IMG/VR virus record: IMGVR_UViG_3300039045_000224
Coordinates: 9,386-30,591 of that record
Length of the DNA: 21,206 nucleotides
Strand: one strand, 5' to 3'
Source: a virus
Shown: in pieces, positions 21,203-21,206 of the stretch
Layout: each line of letters opens with the position of its first letter
How positions within the stretch are numbered: position 1 is the stretch's first letter
Translations under genes and position numbers: made by a program
Notes under the pieces: generated by a model
Databases searched by the model: none
Seen by the model: only the letters and a program-made list of their open reading frames with translations
Told to the model about the DNA's origin: nothing

Positions 21203-21204
21203 CA
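21203..21204. other. Probable phage terminus (terminal CA)
   Basis: Mu-family ends have the form 5'-TG...CA-3'. The last CA lies 6 bases beyond the outermost end repeat, within a C-run. The final two bases CC may be host or neighbouring DNA. Confidence 0.5.
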
Positions 21205-21206
21205 CC

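Larger units (their letters stand above)
1..21204. mobile_element. Transposable (Mu-type) phage with P2-type virion genes, left part missing
   Basis: The window holds a DDE transposase of the MuA family, its AAA+ partner B, GemA, DUF3164 and HU, which together define the replication module of Mu-like transposable phages. The head and baseplate genes instead match P2 gene families in P2 order (Q and P diverging from O, N, L, V, W, J, I). The right boundary is inferred from end-type repeats at 21053-21197 and a terminal CA at 21203-21204. Sheath, tube, tape-measure and fibre genes and the other phage end must lie left of base 1. Whether this is an integrated prophage or a packaged genome cannot be told, because at most two flanking bases are present. 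Confidence 0.9.

Noticed and set aside
1-21206. tRNA, rRNA, CRISPR array, insertion sequence or anti-phage defence genes
   Set aside because: Looked for but nothing supportable was seen; the window is filled by phage genes.

Overview
The window is most of a transposable (Mu-type) prophage or phage genome whose head and baseplate genes are of P2 type. It is cut off at the left, inside the tail gene I, and appears to reach the phage terminus at the right edge. The DNA is GC-rich (about 60% by eye) and very gene-dense, with ATGA or TGATG overlaps at most gene junctions. Protein style (DUF3164, GemA, HU, a GIGHNG-motif protein, a GH19-type lysin) and a visual scan that found no GANTC site point to an alphaproteobacterial host. 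The host assignment is inference.

Layout. (1) 1-4701, minus strand: morphogenesis genes in the P2 order read right to left: scaffold/protease (O-like), major capsid (N-like), head completion (L-like), an unassigned neck/tail protein, baseplate V, W, J and the start of I. (2) 4702-4858: divergent late control region. (3) 4859-10822, plus strand: portal (Q-like), large terminase (P-like), HK97-gp10-like neck protein, a degenerate GH108-derived protein, a GH19-like endolysin with a C-terminal membrane segment, a spanin pair (inner Rz-like plus overlapping outer lipoprotein), a DUF1353 protein and a small membrane protein, closed by a strong terminator at 10822-10857. (4) 20251 down to 10879, minus strand: one long early operon. 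It starts with a Ner/Cro-like regulator and continues through three small proteins, transposase A, ATPase B, a small protein, a cupin-like protein, DUF3164, HU, a small acidic protein, an orphan Mu-type DNA-binding protein, GemA, zinc-binding proteins, a DUF1653-like protein and a displaced Mu gpF-like head protein. (5) 20359-21012, plus strand: a CI/LexA-type S24 repressor facing away from the early operon, with a 95-bp operator/promoter region between. (6) 21013-21204: a hairpin and then end-type repeats that look like transposase-binding sites, finishing at a probable terminal CA.

How it works together. The S24 repressor probably holds the early promoter off. After its loss, the Ner-like protein, A, B and HU drive replicative transposition from the ends. 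A zinc-ribbon protein resembling P2 Ogr may switch on the divergent late operons, which have a -10 but no recognisable -35. P2-type heads and a myovirus baseplate are then assembled, and the lysin/spanin group releases particles.

Most notable observations: no GANTC seen in 21.2 kb; four copies of an 11-bp iteron inside the 5' end of the transposase gene, read in different frames and orientations; an orphan copy of the MuA enhancer-binding domain with an end-like transposase site over its stop codon; P2 capsid modules combined with Mu replication; and a GH108 relative that has lost its catalytic stretch.
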